From: an uncultured Dysosmobacter sp.
Lineage (GTDB): Bacteria > Bacillota > Clostridia > Oscillospirales > Oscillospiraceae
NCBI GenBank assembly: GCA_934563745.1
Contig: CAKTHE010000008.1
Location: 1-64,000 of the forward strand
DNA length: 64,000 nt
Reading direction: 5' to 3'
The number at the start of each line of letters is the position of its first letter. Position 1 is the stretch's first letter. Under the pieces are notes generated by a model. That model worked only from the letters and a program-made list of their open reading frames with translations, made no database searches and had not been told where the DNA came from. Positions 27,978 to 35,909 of the stretch are shown here, one piece after another. Made by a program: the position numbers and the translations under genes.

Positions 27978-28763
27978 CTGGACAATCCGATTTTTAAACT
28001 GGAAAAAGTGGTCCATACCCGCGCGGACGAGGATATGCAGGACTTTGAAGGGCCGCTGGATCTGATTTTGTATCTGCTGGGGAAGAACAAGATGGAGATC
28101 CAGGACATTTCCATCTCTTTGATTCTGGAACAGTACCTGGCGTGGCTGGAAGCACGGCAGAAGATGGACCTGGAGGTGGCCAGCGAGTTTGTGACCATGG
28201 CGTCCCAGCTGGTGTACATCAAGACCCGGATGCTGCTTTCCCTGGAGGATGAAGAGGCACAGAGCGAGATGGATGCGCTGATCCAGTCTTTGGAGGAACG
28301 GCGCCGCAGCGAGAACTACACGAAGGTCAAGGCGGCGGCGGCGCGTCTGGCGCCCATGGGGGAGTTTGGGCGGAATATTCTGACCCGCCCGCCGGAGCCT
28401 GTGGAGCATGGGAAGATTTATGAGTATCGGCAGGAAAAGGCGGATCTGGTACTGGCAATTGCCGAAATGCAGAGCCGGGCCGAGACCCGGCTCCCGCCCC
28501 CGAAAACAGCCTTTGAGGCCATTGTGCAGCATGAGCCGTATCCGGTGGAAGGAAAGGCCAGGGAGATTATCCGTATGCTCAAAGCGGGCGGGATGACGCG
28601 CTTTCGCCTGCTGTTCCGGGGAAACCGAAGCCGCAGCGAGGTTGTGGCTACATTTTTGGCGGTGCTGGAGCTGTGCAGGGCCTGCGTGATTCGTCTGGCC
28701 GGGTCGGAAACGGACTGCACCGTGCGGCAGGAAGCGGAGCTTCCGGATCACTTTTCGTTTTAA
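27978..28763 (+). CDS. scpA: Segregation and condensation protein A
   Basis: Kleisin subunit of the SMC condensin, 261 residues if started at a CTG. The core DFEGPLDLILYLLGKNKMEI (about 25-44) is the ScpA hallmark, and the C-terminal winged helix includes FLAVLELCRACVIRL. No ATG, GTG or TTG exists in frame between the upstream gene and the family N-terminus. CTG at 27978, preceded by GAGGGGGTG, restores the expected DNPIFKLEKVVHTR leader; the next alternative is GTG 28008, which would remove it. The start is therefore inferred. scpB follows after 12 bp. Confidence 0.88.
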   Translation: MDNPIFKLEKVVHTRADEDMQDFEGPLDLILYLLGKNKMEIQDISISLILEQYLAWLEARQKMDLEVASEFVTMASQLVYIKTRMLLSLEDEEAQSEMDALIQSLEERRRSENYTKVKAAAARLAPMGEFGRNILTRPPEPVEHGKIYEYRQEKADLVLAIAEMQSRAETRLPPPKTAFEAIVQHEPYPVEGKAREIIRMLKAGGMTRFRLLFRGNRSRSEVVATFLAVLELCRACVIRLAGSETDCTVRQEAELPDHFSF

Positions 28764-28775
28764 GAGGCTGAACTT

Positions 28776-29396
28776 ATGGAAAAACTGGAAATCAAGGAGC
28801 TGGAGTCTGCGGCGGAGGGCATTTTGTTTGCTTCCGGCGAGCCGGTGCAGCTGGACCGGATCTGTACGGCGCTGGAGCTGGATCGTCCGGCAGCTGAGCA
28901 GATTCTGCAGCATCTTTCTGACTATTATGCGTACGAGCGGCGCGGTATTCGGCTTTTGCATATGGATGACAGCTGGCAGCTGTGCTCGGCTCCGGATTAT
29001 GCGGATGCGATCCGGCGGGCTTTTGAAATCCGAAAGCCCGCCCGGCTGAGCCAGCCGGCCCTGGAGGTGCTGACCATCGTGGCGTACTATCAGCCGACCA
29101 CCAAGGCTTATGTGGATCAGATCCGGGGCGTGGACAGCGCCTATACGGTAAGCCTGCTGCTGGAGCGGGGGCTGATCGAAGAATGCGGCCGGCTCCAGGT
29201 CCCCGGCCGGCCCCGTCTGTACCGTACCACGCAGGGGTTTCTGCGTACCTTCCATCTGAGTTCCCTGGATGAGCTTCCGGAGATGCCGGATCTTCAGGGG
29301 GACGGCCAGCTGCGCCTGGGCGAGATGGGGGAGATTCTGGACACTGGCGCGTCGGACCAGGCGCGGGAGGCCGCGCTGGAGGCGGACAATACCTGA
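28776..29396 (+). CDS. scpB: Segregation and condensation protein B
   Basis: ScpB partner of the kleisin, 206 residues with two winged-helix domains. ESAAEGILFASGEPVQLDR (about 10-28) and ARLSQPALEVLTIVAYYQPT followed by RGVDS near 110 are family signatures. The GRPRLYRTTQGFLRTF segment is in the second domain. The last 40 residues are acidic. Together with ScpA and SMC it compacts and separates the chromosome. Confidence 0.95.
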   Translation: MEKLEIKELESAAEGILFASGEPVQLDRICTALELDRPAAEQILQHLSDYYAYERRGIRLLHMDDSWQLCSAPDYADAIRRAFEIRKPARLSQPALEVLTIVAYYQPTTKAYVDQIRGVDSAYTVSLLLERGLIEECGRLQVPGRPRLYRTTQGFLRTFHLSSLDELPEMPDLQGDGQLRLGEMGEILDTGASDQAREAALEADNT

Positions 29397-29425
29397 AAAA
29401 GAAGACGGCAGGGAGGTGAATGCCC

Positions 29426-30100
29426 GTGATTCTGCGAATAATCGGCGGCATCATTTTGATAGTGGTCCTCCTTTTTCTGCTGATATGTCTGCTGCGGGTC
29501 GGCGCAGAGGTATCTTTCCAGGACCGGGTCGAGGTAAGCCTGCGGATCGGGCCGGTCAAGCGGAAGATTTTTCCGCCCGGGTCATCTCCCCGGAAAGCCG
29601 CAAAAAAGAAAGAAGAACCGCCCGGCGAAACTGCCGCGAAAAAGGAAAAGAAGCGCACGCTGCCCAAGCTTTCGGCGGCGGATCTTAAAGAAGCGTTTGC
29701 CGTACTTGGTCCGGTCGTTTGCCGGGCACTGGACCGGACCCGGCGGAAGATCCGGATCTCGCCCCTTCAGCTTTCGCTGACCCTGGGCGGACTGGAGGAT
29801 CCGGCGGGAGCGGCGGAGGCGTACGGCCTTTTGCAGGCCGCGGTGTGGAGTGTGATGCCTGCGCTGGAGCGGTATCTTGTGATTCCGGATCCCTTTATTC
29901 ACCTGGATGTGGATTTTCAGGCAGAAGACCTGCGGCTCCGGGGACAGGCGGGCGTTACCGCACGGATCGGCGCACTGATGATCGTCGGGCTGGGTGCCGG
30001 GATCCCGGCTTTGCGGTGGTTTATAAAGCTTCAAAAGCGAAAAGATAAGGAACAGAAAAATACGAAGAATCCGGATACGCCGGCCAAGGCGGCCGCTTAG
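29426..30100 (+). CDS. DUF2953 domain-containing membrane-anchored protein
   Basis: A 224-residue protein with one N-terminal transmembrane helix (about 2-25, LRIIGGIILIVVLLFLLICL). A Lys/Glu-rich charged linker (about 55-80) follows, then the DUF2953 core (LGGLEDPAGAAEAYGLLQA and FHLDVDFQ-like segments) and a basic tail (KLQKRKDKEQKNTK). Function unknown; it usually stands directly upstream of the gerW/ytfJ gene in Clostridia, as here. GTG 29426 is preferred because GGAGG lies 9 nt ahead; ATG 29420 is only 3 nt from it. Confidence 0.82.
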   Translation: MILRIIGGIILIVVLLFLLICLLRVGAEVSFQDRVEVSLRIGPVKRKIFPPGSSPRKAAKKKEEPPGETAAKKEKKRTLPKLSAADLKEAFAVLGPVVCRALDRTRRKIRISPLQLSLTLGGLEDPAGAAEAYGLLQAAVWSVMPALERYLVIPDPFIHLDVDFQAEDLRLRGQAGVTARIGALMIVGLGAGIPALRWFIKLQKRKDKEQKNTKNPDTPAKAAA

Positions 30101-30111
30101 AAAGGATGAGC

Positions 30112-30510
30112 ATGATGGAGAATATGGAAAAGAAAAGCCCGCTGAATGAACTGATGCGTGCCACAATGGAGAAGATCCATGAAATGGTGGATACCAATAC
30201 CATTGTGGGAGAACCGATCACCACGCCGGACGGCGTGACGCTGATCCCCATTTCCAGAGTGACCTTCGGCTTTGGCGCCGGCGGCGGAGACTACGGGAAA
30301 AATCCAGGCGGCAGCTTTGGCGGCGGCAGCGGCGCCGGGGTAAAGATCGACCCGGTGGCTTTCCTGATCATCAAAGACGGCGTGACACGGGTGATGCCGG
30401 TGGCGGTCCCGCCGGTAACGACCGTGGACCGCGTGGTGGAGATGGTGCCGGATCTGCTGGAAAAGGCCGAAAAATATTTCGACCAAAAGAAAGAAAAAGA
30501 GAGCTTCTGA
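30112..30510 (+). CDS. GerW/YtfJ family sporulation protein
   Basis: Spore protein of 132 residues, related to YtfJ of Bacillus, needed in some species for germination-related functions. Family landmarks are NELMRATMEKIHEMVDTNTI, GEPITTPDGVTLIPISRV and a Gly-rich centre (FGFGAGGGDYG, GGSFGGGSGAG, about 55-80). The start could be ATG 30106, 30112 or 30115; 30112 gives a workable distance to AAAGG. Expected in the forespore, though I find no convincing sigma-F or sigma-G promoter just upstream. Confidence 0.88.
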   Translation: MMENMEKKSPLNELMRATMEKIHEMVDTNTIVGEPITTPDGVTLIPISRVTFGFGAGGGDYGKNPGGSFGGGSGAGVKIDPVAFLIIKDGVTRVMPVAVPPVTTVDRVVEMVPDLLEKAEKYFDQKKEKESF

Positions 30511-30550
30511 AGGGGTATACTAGCATCAGCCATGATGAAAGGGTGTGCTG

Positions 30551-31666
30551 ATGCCGGTGTCCTGTTTGAAACGATGCTTTTCCTTTGCGGCTGCGGTCGT
30601 GCTGGCGGTGAGCTGCGTATGCGTACAAGCCCGCGCAGTCTCCACCTCCGCTTCCGCGGCCATCCTGATGGATGCGGACAGCGGCCGTGTTCTCTATGCT
30701 TACAATGAAACGGCGCGTATGCGGATCGCCAGCACGACCAAGATCCTGACGGCGCTGGTCGCATTGGAGCAGGGGGACCTGACGCAGATGATCACGGTGT
30801 CCGGCCGGGCGGCGGCTGCGGAAGGATCGTCTATGTATCTCAAAGCGGGGGAAAAGCTGTCGCTGGAGACGCTGCTTTACGGGCTGATGCTCTGCTCCGG
30901 AAACGATGCGGCCATTGCCGTGGCGGAGGGGGTCAGCGGCAGTGTGGAGGCATTTGTGAAGCAGATGAACGCCCGTGCAGCCGCGATCGGCATGAGCGAG
31001 AGTTCCTTTGCCAACCCGAACGGGTTGGATGACGAGCGGCATTACTCCACCGCGCTGGATATGGCCCGCCTGGCCCGGGCCGCGCTGGAGAATGAGACGC
31101 TTGTAAAAATTGCTTCGACCCGAAGCGTCACCATCGGCGGGCGCAGCATGCACAATCACAATAAGCTGCTGTCGTATATGGAGGGCTGCATCGGCCTGAA
31201 GACCGGATATACCCGGGCGGCCGGCCGTACGCTGGTATCCTGCGCGGAGCGGAACGGGCAGCGCCTGATCGCCGTGACGCTGCAGGATGGAAACGACTGG
31301 GCGGACCATCAGGCGCTGTATGCCTACGGATTTGCGGCGTTTCCGGCGCAGCAGGCGGCCGCCGTAGGCCGGCAGATGGGAGAGGTGCCTGTTTTGGGCG
31401 GCCTTTGTACACGGGTCCCGGTGGTGGCGCAGCAGAACTTTTCCTGGCCGGTGGGAGAGGGAGAAACTCTGCTTGTCCGCTGTGAAACGGCGTCGGCGGT
31501 GGCGGCTCCGGTTCTGGCGGGAACGCCGGCGGGGACCCTGGTCGTATCCGTCGACGGGACGGAGGTCGGCCGGGTCCGCCTGGTCTACGGAGCGTCCGTG
31601 CTGCCGGCCCTGCCGGAGCCGATCCGGGCTTTCGCGCCCTATCGGGATGAACTGCTGGCCCCATGA
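30551..31666 (+). CDS. D-alanyl-D-alanine carboxypeptidase (S11, DacF/DacA-like)
   Basis: Serine-type D,D-carboxypeptidase of 371 residues that trims the peptidoglycan stem peptide. A signal peptide of about 30 residues ends near ARA. Active-site motifs: SxxK as IASTTK (serine near 63), SxN as CSGND near 117, KTG as LKTGYT near 217. The C-terminal PBP5-like beta domain (about 270-360) follows; no clear amphipathic membrane tail is seen. Closeness to gerW suggests a DacF-type role in spore cortex, but vegetative DacA cannot be excluded. AAAGGG precedes ATG 30551. Confidence 0.93.
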   Translation: MPVSCLKRCFSFAAAVVLAVSCVCVQARAVSTSASAAILMDADSGRVLYAYNETARMRIASTTKILTALVALEQGDLTQMITVSGRAAAAEGSSMYLKAGEKLSLETLLYGLMLCSGNDAAIAVAEGVSGSVEAFVKQMNARAAAIGMSESSFANPNGLDDERHYSTALDMARLARAALENETLVKIASTRSVTIGGRSMHNHNKLLSYMEGCIGLKTGYTRAAGRTLVSCAERNGQRLIAVTLQDGNDWADHQALYAYGFAAFPAQQAAAVGRQMGEVPVLGGLCTRVPVVAQQNFSWPVGEGETLLVRCETASAVAAPVLAGTPAGTLVVSVDGTEVGRVRLVYGASVLPALPEPIRAFAPYRDELLAP

Positions 31667-31679
31667 GGAGGAATCCGCG

Positions 31680-32417
31680 ATGGAAGAACGCATACAAAAA
31701 ATACTTTCTGCGGCGGGGGTCTGCTCCCGCCGGGCGGCGGAGAAGCAGATCCAGGATGGCTGCGTCCGGGTCAACGGGGTCCGGGCTGTGCTGGGGATGC
31801 GTGCGGATCCGGAGCGGGATCTCATTACGCTCAATGGGGTGCCGGTCGTCCGGACGGAACGGCCGGCCTATCTTTTGCTGAACAAGCCGCGCGGCTATGT
31901 TACGACACTCCGGGATGAGCGGGGCCGCCCGACGGTTGCCGACCTAGTACGGGGCTGCGGCGTACGGGTTTACCCGGTAGGCCGGCTGGATCTGCAGTCC
32001 GAGGGACTGGTATTGATGACCAACGACGGGGCGCTGATGCAGGCGCTGATCCATCCCAGCCATCAGGTGGACAAGACCTATCGGGTGTCTGTGCGCGGGG
32101 CGGTGGATGGCGCTGCCGGGCGCTTGTGTGCGCTGCGCAGGCTGGAAGACGGAACGCCCATCGCGCCGGCCCGGGTGGAAGAGGAGAGCCGGACCGGACC
32201 ACAGAGCGCGGTTCTGTCCATCACCATTCACGAAGGAAAGAACCGTCAGATCCGCAGGATGTGCGCGCTGTGCGGCCTGCAGGTGCAGCGGCTTCAGCGC
32301 ATACGGGAGCATACGCTGGAGCTGGGTACCCTTGGCCCGGGCCAGTGGCGCTGGCTGAGCGAGCAGGAGGTCCGCGCGCTGAAAAGTGAATCCGACAGCA
32401 AATTGCAGGATTTTTAA
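31680..32417 (+). CDS. rluB: Pseudouridine synthase, RluB/RsuA family
   Basis: A 245-residue rRNA pseudouridine synthase. An N-terminal S4 RNA-binding domain (IQKILSAAGVCSRRAAEKQI) is followed by the catalytic domain, with the Asp in PVGRLDLQSEGLVLMTNDG near 105 (Ser where many have Thr). EGKNRQIRRMCALCGL near 195 is the family's second motif. By family it modifies 23S rRNA helix 89. The last codons form part of the terminator stem. Confidence 0.93.
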   Translation: MEERIQKILSAAGVCSRRAAEKQIQDGCVRVNGVRAVLGMRADPERDLITLNGVPVVRTERPAYLLLNKPRGYVTTLRDERGRPTVADLVRGCGVRVYPVGRLDLQSEGLVLMTNDGALMQALIHPSHQVDKTYRVSVRGAVDGAAGRLCALRRLEDGTPIAPARVEEESRTGPQSAVLSITIHEGKNRQIRRMCALCGLQVQRLQRIREHTLELGTLGPGQWRWLSEQEVRALKSESDSKLQDF

Positions 32418-32434
32418 AATTTCCTGCAATTTTA
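32400..32434 (+). terminator. Terminator overlapping the rluB stop codon
   Basis: AAATTGCAGGA (32400-32410) pairs perfectly with TCCTGCAATTT (32422-32432) across an AT-rich loop that contains the rluB TAA. An AT-rich tract follows. Confidence 0.75.
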
Positions 32435-32464
32435 TTGGAATTCCACATACGGCTGTGGTAGAAT
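32435..32464 (+). promoter_or_regulatory. Promoter of the RpiR-like gene
   Basis: TTGGAA (32435-32440), 18-bp spacer, TAGAAT (32459-32464), immediately after the rluB terminator. Confidence 0.65.
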
Positions 32465-32498
32465 ACATGGGAATTATAAAAAGAGGGCGTGACCGATT

Positions 32499-33365
32499 TT
32501 GGCTAAAAGCGTTTTACATATGATCGAAAGCAGTATGTCCGGTTTTTCCAAGGGGCAGAAACGAATTGCCTCCTATATCCTGCAGAATTACGACAAGGCG
32601 GCATTCATCACAGCCAGTAAGCTGGGAAAGCTGGCAGGCGTCAGTGAATCCACGGTGGTGCGGTTTGCGTTTGAACTGGGCTATGACGGGTATCCCGGTA
32701 TGCAGCGGGCCCTGCAGGAGATGATCCGCACGCGGCTGACCTCGACCCAGCGGATCAAGGCGGCGGATGATATGCTCTCCGGACAGGATATGCTGAGCGC
32801 GGTGATTCAGTCGGACATGGACAAGCTGAGGGCCGTGGTAGATGACGAGGACCGGGGCGAATTTGACAAGGTGGTCGAAAGTGTCCTGCATGCGGGGCAT
32901 ATCTATATTTTAGGGGTCCGTTCTTCCTCCTTCGTGGCAGGATACCTGAACTTTTATCTGCATCTGCTTTTTGAGAATGTGACGCTGGTTCAGTCCAATG
33001 CGGCGGGAGAGATTTTTGAGCAGCTTTTCCGGATCGGTCCGGGGGACGTGCTGATCGCACTGAGCTTTCCCCGCTATTCCAAGGTAACGCTCAATACGGC
33101 CAAGTTTGCCGCGGCGCGCGGAGCAACGCTGATCGCCGTCACGGATAACGAGCTGTCACCCATGTATCAGATGGCGGATGCGGCGCTGCTGGCGCCGTGT
33201 GAGATGATCTCTTTCGTGGACTCCATGGTGGCGCCGCTGTCGCTGATCAATGCGCTGGTCGTGGCGCTGGGATACCGGCTGGGGACCGACGTTTCGTCCA
33301 CATTTGCAGAGCTGGAGGATATTTGGGATGAGTACGGCGTGTTCGGAAAAACGGATGATGAATAA
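32499..33365 (+). CDS. MurR/RpiR family transcriptional regulator
   Basis: A 288-residue regulator. The N-terminal HTH_6 domain (FSKGQKRIASYILQNYDKAA, SKLGKLAGVSESTVVRFAFE, about 16-62) is followed by a SIS sugar-isomerase domain (about 125-260, ILGVRSSSFVAGYL and ALSFPRYSKVT). Such proteins sense phosphorylated sugars or amino sugars. A TTG start at 32499 gives the full N-terminus seen in relatives; ATG 32520 would shorten it by seven residues. No sugar genes lie nearby, so the ligand is unknown. It overlaps the next gene by 8 bp. Confidence 0.92.
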   Translation: MAKSVLHMIESSMSGFSKGQKRIASYILQNYDKAAFITASKLGKLAGVSESTVVRFAFELGYDGYPGMQRALQEMIRTRLTSTQRIKAADDMLSGQDMLSAVIQSDMDKLRAVVDDEDRGEFDKVVESVLHAGHIYILGVRSSSFVAGYLNFYLHLLFENVTLVQSNAAGEIFEQLFRIGPGDVLIALSFPRYSKVTLNTAKFAAARGATLIAVTDNELSPMYQMADAALLAPCEMISFVDSMVAPLSLINALVVALGYRLGTDVSSTFAELEDIWDEYGVFGKTDDE

Positions 33366-34614
33366 CCGGATCGTTGTAATCGGAGGAGGAGCCGCCGGAA
33401 TGATGGCTGCCATCTGGGCAGCGGAGCAGGGCGGCTCCGTTTCTTTGCTGGAGCCCAACGAGCGCCTGGGGAAGAAACTCAATATTACCGGAAAAGGACG
33501 CTGCAATGTGACCAACTGTGCCGATGCAGCCACGGTAATTGCCAATACAACCTGTAATGCAAAATTCCTTTACGGCGCTCTTTCTCAGTTCGATGGGCAT
33601 GCAGCAATGCGCTTTTTTGAGGGGATTGGCGTGCCGCTGAAGGTGGAGCGCGGAAACCGGGTCTTTCCGGTCAGCGACCGGGCGTTTGACGTCAGCGCGG
33701 CACTGGAGCGGCGGCTGAAGGCCCTGCGGGTGCATTGGATCCGGGACCGGGCCGCGGCGCTGGAAACGGCGGATGGGGCCATGACCGGCGTACGGGGCGA
33801 AAGCTGCCTTTATCCGGCGGAGGCGGTCATATTGGCGACCGGAGGCGTCAGCTATCCGGGCACCGGGTCCACCGGAGAAGGGCATGCGCTGGCGGCCCGG
33901 CTGGGCCATACGGTGACGCCGCTGCGGGGGTCGCTGGTTCCGCTGGAGGGGATCCTTGGGCCGGGAATCCCGTGTGTGCGCCTCCAGGGGCTGAGTCTGC
34001 GGAATGTGGGCCTGACGGCCTATGAAGGAACCAAGAAAGTCTATGCAGATTTTGGGGAATTGCTGTTTACGCATTTCGGCGTCAGCGGGCCGACCGTTTT
34101 GTCTGCCTCTGCCCACCTGAGGAATCTGGACAGGAAGCCCTGCCGTTTGGAGATCGATCTCAAGCCGGCCCTGGACGCTCAGCAGCTGGACCGGCGCCTC
34201 TTGTCCGATTTTTCCAAATATGCGAACCACGATTTCCGCAACGCATTGAATGACCTGCTGCCGCAGAAGCTGATCCCGGTGGCGGTGGAGCTTTCCGGTA
34301 TCCCCGGAGGGACCAAGGTTCACGATGTGACCCGGGAGCAGCGCCAGACGCTGGGAACGCTGCTGAAGCATTTCCCGGTGGAGCTTACCGCGGCCCGGCC
34401 GGTGGAGGAGGCAATTGTGACTTCCGGAGGAATCAGCGTGCGCGAAGTGAATCCAAAGACAATGGAATCAAAGATTGTAAAGGGATTGTACTTTGCAGGT
34501 GAAATTCTGGATGTTGATGCCTATACCGGCGGATTTAACCTGCAGATTGCTTGGGCGACCGGTCGTCTGGCGGGCATTTCCGCGGCAAAACAAGGGATGG
34601 AAGAAGAGGTTTGA
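33358..34614 (+). CDS. HI0933/YhiN family NAD(P)/FAD-dependent oxidoreductase
   Basis: Flavoprotein of 418 residues, function uncertain. The dinucleotide site is RIVVIGGGAAGMMAAIWAA (about 4-22), followed by the family signature KKLNITGKGRCNVTN near 43 and the C-terminal GLYFAGEILDVDAYTGGFN. The substrate of this widespread family is unknown. The start may be ATG 33355 or 33358; both overlap the RpiR stop. It leads the cmk-plsC-ispH/rpsA series, a common clostridial order. Confidence 0.9.
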   Translation: MNNRIVVIGGGAAGMMAAIWAAEQGGSVSLLEPNERLGKKLNITGKGRCNVTNCADAATVIANTTCNAKFLYGALSQFDGHAAMRFFEGIGVPLKVERGNRVFPVSDRAFDVSAALERRLKALRVHWIRDRAAALETADGAMTGVRGESCLYPAEAVILATGGVSYPGTGSTGEGHALAARLGHTVTPLRGSLVPLEGILGPGIPCVRLQGLSLRNVGLTAYEGTKKVYADFGELLFTHFGVSGPTVLSASAHLRNLDRKPCRLEIDLKPALDAQQLDRRLLSDFSKYANHDFRNALNDLLPQKLIPVAVELSGIPGGTKVHDVTREQRQTLGTLLKHFPVELTAARPVEEAIVTSGGISVREVNPKTMESKIVKGLYFAGEILDVDAYTGGFNLQIAWATGRLAGISAAKQGMEEEV

Positions 34615-34620
34615 TAGAAT

Positions 34621-35292
34621 ATGACGAGCATTGCAATCGACGGCCCCTCCGGAGCAGGCAAGAGTACGCTGGCAAAGCGCCTGGCTGCGGAGCTTGGCTA
34701 TTTGTATGTGGATACCGGCGCTATTTACCGGACGATCGGCTACTTTGTTTATGAGCAGGGCATCGACCCGGAGGATTCCGCGGGCGTGCTGGCGGCTTTG
34801 CCGGACCTTCGGATCGAGCTGCGCTACGGCGAGGACGGATTTCAGCATATGCTGCTCAACGGGCGGGATGTGACCCGGGAGATCCGTCTGCCGGAGGTGT
34901 CCCGCTTTGCCTCCAAGGTTTCGGCTTATCCCGGGGTCCGGGCCTATCTTCTGGAGATGCAGCGGGCGTTGGCGGCCCGGAACAATGTGATCATGGACGG
35001 CCGGGACATCGGAACGGTGGTGCTGCCGCATGCAGACATCAAGATTTTTCTGACGGCAGCGCCGGAAGCCCGGGCCCGCCGGCGCTGGAAGGAGCTGGAG
35101 GAGCGGGGGACGCCGCAGCCGCTGGAGCAGGTGTTCCGGGACATCCAGCAGCGGGATTATCAGGATATGCACCGGGAGACAGCGCCGCTGAAGCAGGCTT
35201 CCGACGCCCTGCTGGTGGATACCACGGATCTTGACTTTCAGGAGAGCTTTCAGACGCTGCTGCGCCTGATTAAGGAGAGGACAGAGGCATGA
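34621..35292 (+). CDS. cmk: Cytidylate kinase
   Basis: (d)CMP kinase of 223 residues. P-loop IAIDGPSGAGKSTLAKRL (about 4-21), then YVDTGAIYRTIGYF, the NMP-binding insert, and MDGRDIGTVVLPHADIKIFL near 122. The LID contains RRRWKE. Overlaps plsC by 4 bp (ATGA). It joins nucleotide supply with phospholipid and isoprenoid genes in this operon. Confidence 0.96.
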   Translation: MTSIAIDGPSGAGKSTLAKRLAAELGYLYVDTGAIYRTIGYFVYEQGIDPEDSAGVLAALPDLRIELRYGEDGFQHMLLNGRDVTREIRLPEVSRFASKVSAYPGVRAYLLEMQRALAARNNVIMDGRDIGTVVLPHADIKIFLTAAPEARARRRWKELEERGTPQPLEQVFRDIQQRDYQDMHRETAPLKQASDALLVDTTDLDFQESFQTLLRLIKERTEA

Positions 35293-35909
35293 ATGGATTT
35301 TTTCGGTTTGTGTACCGCTTCTTAAATTGCTTTTTATTTTTCTTTTTCCCGGTGGAGGTGGAGGGGCTTGAAAATCTGCCGCCTCACGGGGCCCTGCTGT
35401 GCCCCAACCATTCCAGCAACTGGGATCCGATTTTGCTGGTATTAAAGCTGCCCATTGACTATCGGGTCCATATTATGGCGAAGGACTCGCTGTTTAAAAA
35501 TCCGCTGCTAGGCTGGATTCTGCGCAAGGTCGGGGCGTTTCCGGTCTCCCGTGGAAGCTCGGACATTGCCGCGGTCAAAACGGCTATTCAGGCGATTAAA
35601 GGCGGAGACAACCTGCTGATTTTCCCGGAGGGGACCGTAGTACAGGGCGGGATCGGAAAAATGGACGGGAAGCCGTCGCATGCAAAAAGCGGCGTCTCGG
35701 TGATCGGGATCCGGACCGGAGCCACACTGATCCCGGTTTTCATGGACGGCCGCAAGTGCCTGTTCCATAAAACGCGGATTGTGATCGGCAAGCCCTACAC
35801 GCCGGTTTATACCGGAAGGCACGGCACGGCGGAGGAGATGCAGACGATTGCGGATGACCTTCTGCGTGAAGCCTATGCCCTGGGAGGGAAGACCCCATGG
35901 GAGATGTGA
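35289..35909 (+). CDS. plsC: 1-acyl-sn-glycerol-3-phosphate acyltransferase
   Basis: Membrane acyltransferase of 206 residues that makes phosphatidic acid. An N-terminal hydrophobic helix (FVYRFLNCFLFFFFPVEV) precedes the catalytic NHxxxxD motif in PNHSSNWDPILL (about 38-49); FPVSRGS and the glycerol-phosphate motif IFPEGTVV near 116 follow. It overlaps cmk by 4 bp and ispH-rpsA by 13 bp. Confidence 0.93.
   Translation: MNGFFRFVYRFLNCFLFFFFPVEVEGLENLPPHGALLCPNHSSNWDPILLVLKLPIDYRVHIMAKDSLFKNPLLGWILRKVGAFPVSRGSSDIAAVKTAIQAIKGGDNLLIFPEGTVVQGGIGKMDGKPSHAKSGVSVIGIRTGATLIPVFMDGRKCLFHKTRIVIGKPYTPVYTGRHGTAEEMQTIADDLLREAYALGGKTPWEM

Noticed and set aside
27213..29255. 680-codon antisense frame across the M50 gene, scpA and scpB
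   Set aside because: Covers several well-supported genes on the other strand and has no domain signal.
30480..30550. Sigma-G/F-like element GAAAA-N18-TATACTA ahead of the carboxypeptidase gene
   Set aside because: -35 match is poor and the sequence is purine-rich by coding constraint of gerW; not convincing enough to list.
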